Assembly: GCA_027068725.1 (NCBI GenBank) | Contig: JAMOMD010000255.1 | Location: 1-7,070 of the forward strand | Length of the DNA: 7,070 nucleotides | From: Thermoproteales archaeon | GTDB taxonomy: Archaea > Thermoproteota > Thermoprotei > Thermoproteales > Thermocladiaceae | Reading direction: 5' to 3' | In this document: positions 5,720 to 7,070 of the stretch, in pieces | How positions within the stretch are numbered: the first letter of the stretch is position 1 | How the letters are laid out: each line of letters begins with the position of its first letter | Notes under the pieces: model-generated | What the model was told of the DNA's origin: nothing | What the model saw: only the letters and a program-made list of their open reading frames with translations | Database searches by the model: none | Translations under genes and position numbers: made by a program

Positions 5720-5763
5720 ACAACAATCTTAAACTATAGCAAAGGTTACACAGAGTGTTGATA

Positions 5764-5771
5764 ATTAAAAA
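5764..5771 (+). promoter_or_regulatory. TATA box for sat
   Basis: ATTAAAAA is centred at 5767.5, about 28 bases from ATG 5796, predicting initiation at about 5794-5796 and a leaderless sat message. No ribosome-binding sequence precedes the ATG, in line with this. Confidence 0.6.
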
Positions 5772-5795
5772 GAAACTTCATTATCACACCACAAG

Positions 5796-7070
5796 ATGCC
5801 ACGAACAAAGCTCGTAGCTGGCAAGATACCACCACACGGAGGCAAGCTCGTTGACAGAGTAGTCAAGTTCAGAGAGAGAGCAGAGAGAATGATTCAGGGA
5901 CTGCCAGCATATGAGCTGAAGCCACAGATCTACCAGAAGACAGGAGCACCAATAAGACACGTAGCACACGAGGTCATCAGCATCGCCTACGGCTTCTTCA
6001 GCCCACTAGAGGGCTTCATGACAAGAGAGGAGCTAGAGAGCGTACTCAAGGAGAGGAGACTCCCAGATGGCTGGCTATGGCCACTTCCAATACTGTTCGA
6101 CATTCCTGAGGAGGACCTGAAGAAGCTCGGAATCAAGGAGGGCGACCAGCTCCTCCTGATGGTTCACGGAAAGCCATTTGCAATACTGGACGTTGACGAG
6201 ATCTACAAGTATGATCCAAAGGAGATCGCAACAAAGACATTTGGAACAAAGCAGGCAGCACCAGACGTAGTCCAGATGGACTTCGACGAGAAGCACCCAG
6301 GATGGCTACAGTACGCAACAATGACAGGAACATTCATTGGAGGCAAGATCACGCTAGTGAATGAGCCAGTCTTCGATGAGCCATACTCAAGATTCTGGTT
6401 CCCACCAAAGAAGTGCCGTGAGGAGATCATCAAGAGAGGATGGAGACAGGTAATTGCGCACCAGACAAGAAACGTCCCACACGTAGGTCACGAGCACCTA
6501 ATGAAGTTCGCAATGCTCAACGGCGACATCGAGCCATGTGACGCAGTCCTCGTTAACGCAATCATCGGCGTCAAGAGAATTGGAGACTTCGTAGACGAGG
6601 CAATCCTAGAGGGCCACGAGATGGTCAACAAGGCAGGATACATCGCACCTGAGCATCACATGGTCACATTCACACTATGGGACATGAAGTACGGACACCC
6701 AGTCGAGGCAGTGCTACACGCAATCATTAGACAGAACATGGGCTGCACACACCACATGTTCGGCAGAGACCACGCAGCAGTAGGAGACTACTATCACCCA
6801 TATGCAGCACACAAGCTATGGAAGGAGGGCATTCCAGGACTAGGATTCCCAGAGCCACCACACGAGACTGACAAGGGAGTACTGATCCAGCCAGTCCTGA
6901 TGAAGGAGATCCTCTACTGTAGAAAGTGCGGAGAGCTAGTCTACACAGGATGCTGGTGCAACCACAAGAGCGAGTGGTCAAAGTTCAGCGGCAGCTTCAT
7001 CAGAAGCCTAATCATTGAGGGCGTCGAGCCACCACCACTAATCATGAGACCAGAGGTATTCCAGGTAGTA
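5796..7070 (+). CDS. sat: Sulfate adenylyltransferase (ATP sulfurylase), 3' end outside window
   Basis: The frame opens at ATG 5796 and stays open to the last base (425 codons, no stop), so the C-terminus is missing, probably by about 30 residues. ATP sulfurylase interconverts ATP plus sulfate with adenylylsulfate (APS) plus pyrophosphate; in sulfate reducers it activates sulfate, and in sulfur oxidisers it can run in reverse to make ATP. Landmarks: a PUA-like N-terminus with YGFFSPLEGFM; QTRNVPHVGHE (223-233), the family Q-x-R-N...H-x-x-H nucleotide-binding motif with His229 and His232; GRDHAAVGDYY from 323; and a zinc site Cys375, Cys378, Cys386, His390 (YCRKCG...GCWCNH), spaced nearly as in Thermus and other prokaryotic enzymes. 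There is no APS-kinase domain within the window. The start PPHGGKLVDRVVKFRERAERM and the KFSGSFIR end resemble, from memory, the Archaeoglobus dissimilatory enzyme. Codons are strongly A-ending (GCA, CCA, ACA, AGA). Other sulfur genes such as aprAB would lie beyond the edge, if present. Confidence 0.96.
   Translation, partial: MPRTKLVAGKIPPHGGKLVDRVVKFRERAERMIQGLPAYELKPQIYQKTGAPIRHVAHEVISIAYGFFSPLEGFMTREELESVLKERRLPDGWLWPLPILFDIPEEDLKKLGIKEGDQLLLMVHGKPFAILDVDEIYKYDPKEIATKTFGTKQAAPDVVQMDFDEKHPGWLQYATMTGTFIGGKITLVNEPVFDEPYSRFWFPPKKCREEIIKRGWRQVIAHQTRNVPHVGHEHLMKFAMLNGDIEPCDAVLVNAIIGVKRIGDFVDEAILEGHEMVNKAGYIAPEHHMVTFTLWDMKYGHPVEAVLHAIIRQNMGCTHHMFGRDHAAVGDYYHPYAAHKLWKEGIPGLGFPEPPHETDKGVLIQPVLMKEILYCRKCGELVYTGCWCNHKSEWSKFSGSFIRSLIIEGVEPPPLIMRPEVFQVV

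Noticed and set aside
5706..5760. Inverted repeat CAACACT / AGTGTTG between the HD gene and sat
   Set aside because: The arms are only 7 bases and 41 bases apart, which is easily chance. No other sign of a binding site or RNA is present.
5784..6981. Minus-strand open frames opposite sat
   Set aside because: They result from the A-ending codon bias of sat, and their translations are Leu/Cys/Trp-rich without recognisable motifs.
1..7070. CRISPR arrays, insertion sequences, tRNA or rRNA genes
   Set aside because: No regularly spaced repeats, transposase motifs, terminal inverted repeats, or tRNA/rRNA signatures were seen on either strand.

Overview
The window looks like chromosomal DNA from a hyperthermophilic archaeon, most likely a crenarchaeote (Thermoproteota). 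The evidence is an archaeal/eukaryotic-type ribosomal protein eL33 (L35Ae), an archaeal NEMF-type RqcH, an archaeal Mut7-C nuclease, TATA-type promoters about 26 bases upstream of start codons (leaderless transcripts), frequent GTG starts and AGA/AGG arginine codons. The ATP sulfurylase at the right edge closely resembles, from memory, the dissimilatory archaeal enzyme of Archaeoglobus, so a sulfur or sulfate metabolism is plausible. I cannot name the genus.

Layout from left to right. The plus strand begins with the 3' end of a tldD metalloprotease gene (1-320), which ends in a short T-rich terminator. It faces a minus-strand block running from about 5000 down to 360. In transcription order the block is rqcH (ribosome-associated quality control), an overlapping Mut7-C PIN-like nuclease with a zinc ribbon, an AMMECR1-family protein, a thioredoxin-fold protein joined through a long Pro/Thr/Gln-rich linker to a four-cysteine motif, and rpl35ae. 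At least two of the downstream genes have their own TATA box (1550-1557 and 691-698), so the block is a set of closely spaced, partly independent units rather than one simple operon. The 691-698 box lies across the stop codon of the preceding gene.

A 146-base divergent intergenic region (5001-5146) separates rqcH from a plus-strand HD-domain phosphohydrolase (5147-5698). It holds a nearly symmetrical TATA element placed to start the HD gene without a leader. In the opposite direction the same element points to a start at the foot of a GC-rich hairpin (5057-5095). Read on the minus strand, that hairpin has the exact arrangement of a kink-turn: 3-nt bulge, tandem G-A pairs and a capped stem. 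This is the best candidate for something undescribed here: an L7Ae-binding element in the rqcH leader or a small RNA.

After a 97-base gap with a well-placed TATA box, sat (ATP sulfurylase) starts at 5796 and runs off the right edge without a stop. It has strongly A-ending codons, suggesting high expression.

Functionally, the minus-strand block mixes translation and ribosome functions (eL33, RqcH, a putative RNase) with poorly understood proteins (AMMECR1, Trx-like/4-Cys). The RqcH and Mut7-C overlap suggests translational coupling and a possible link between nascent-chain rescue and RNA cleavage. That link is inference.
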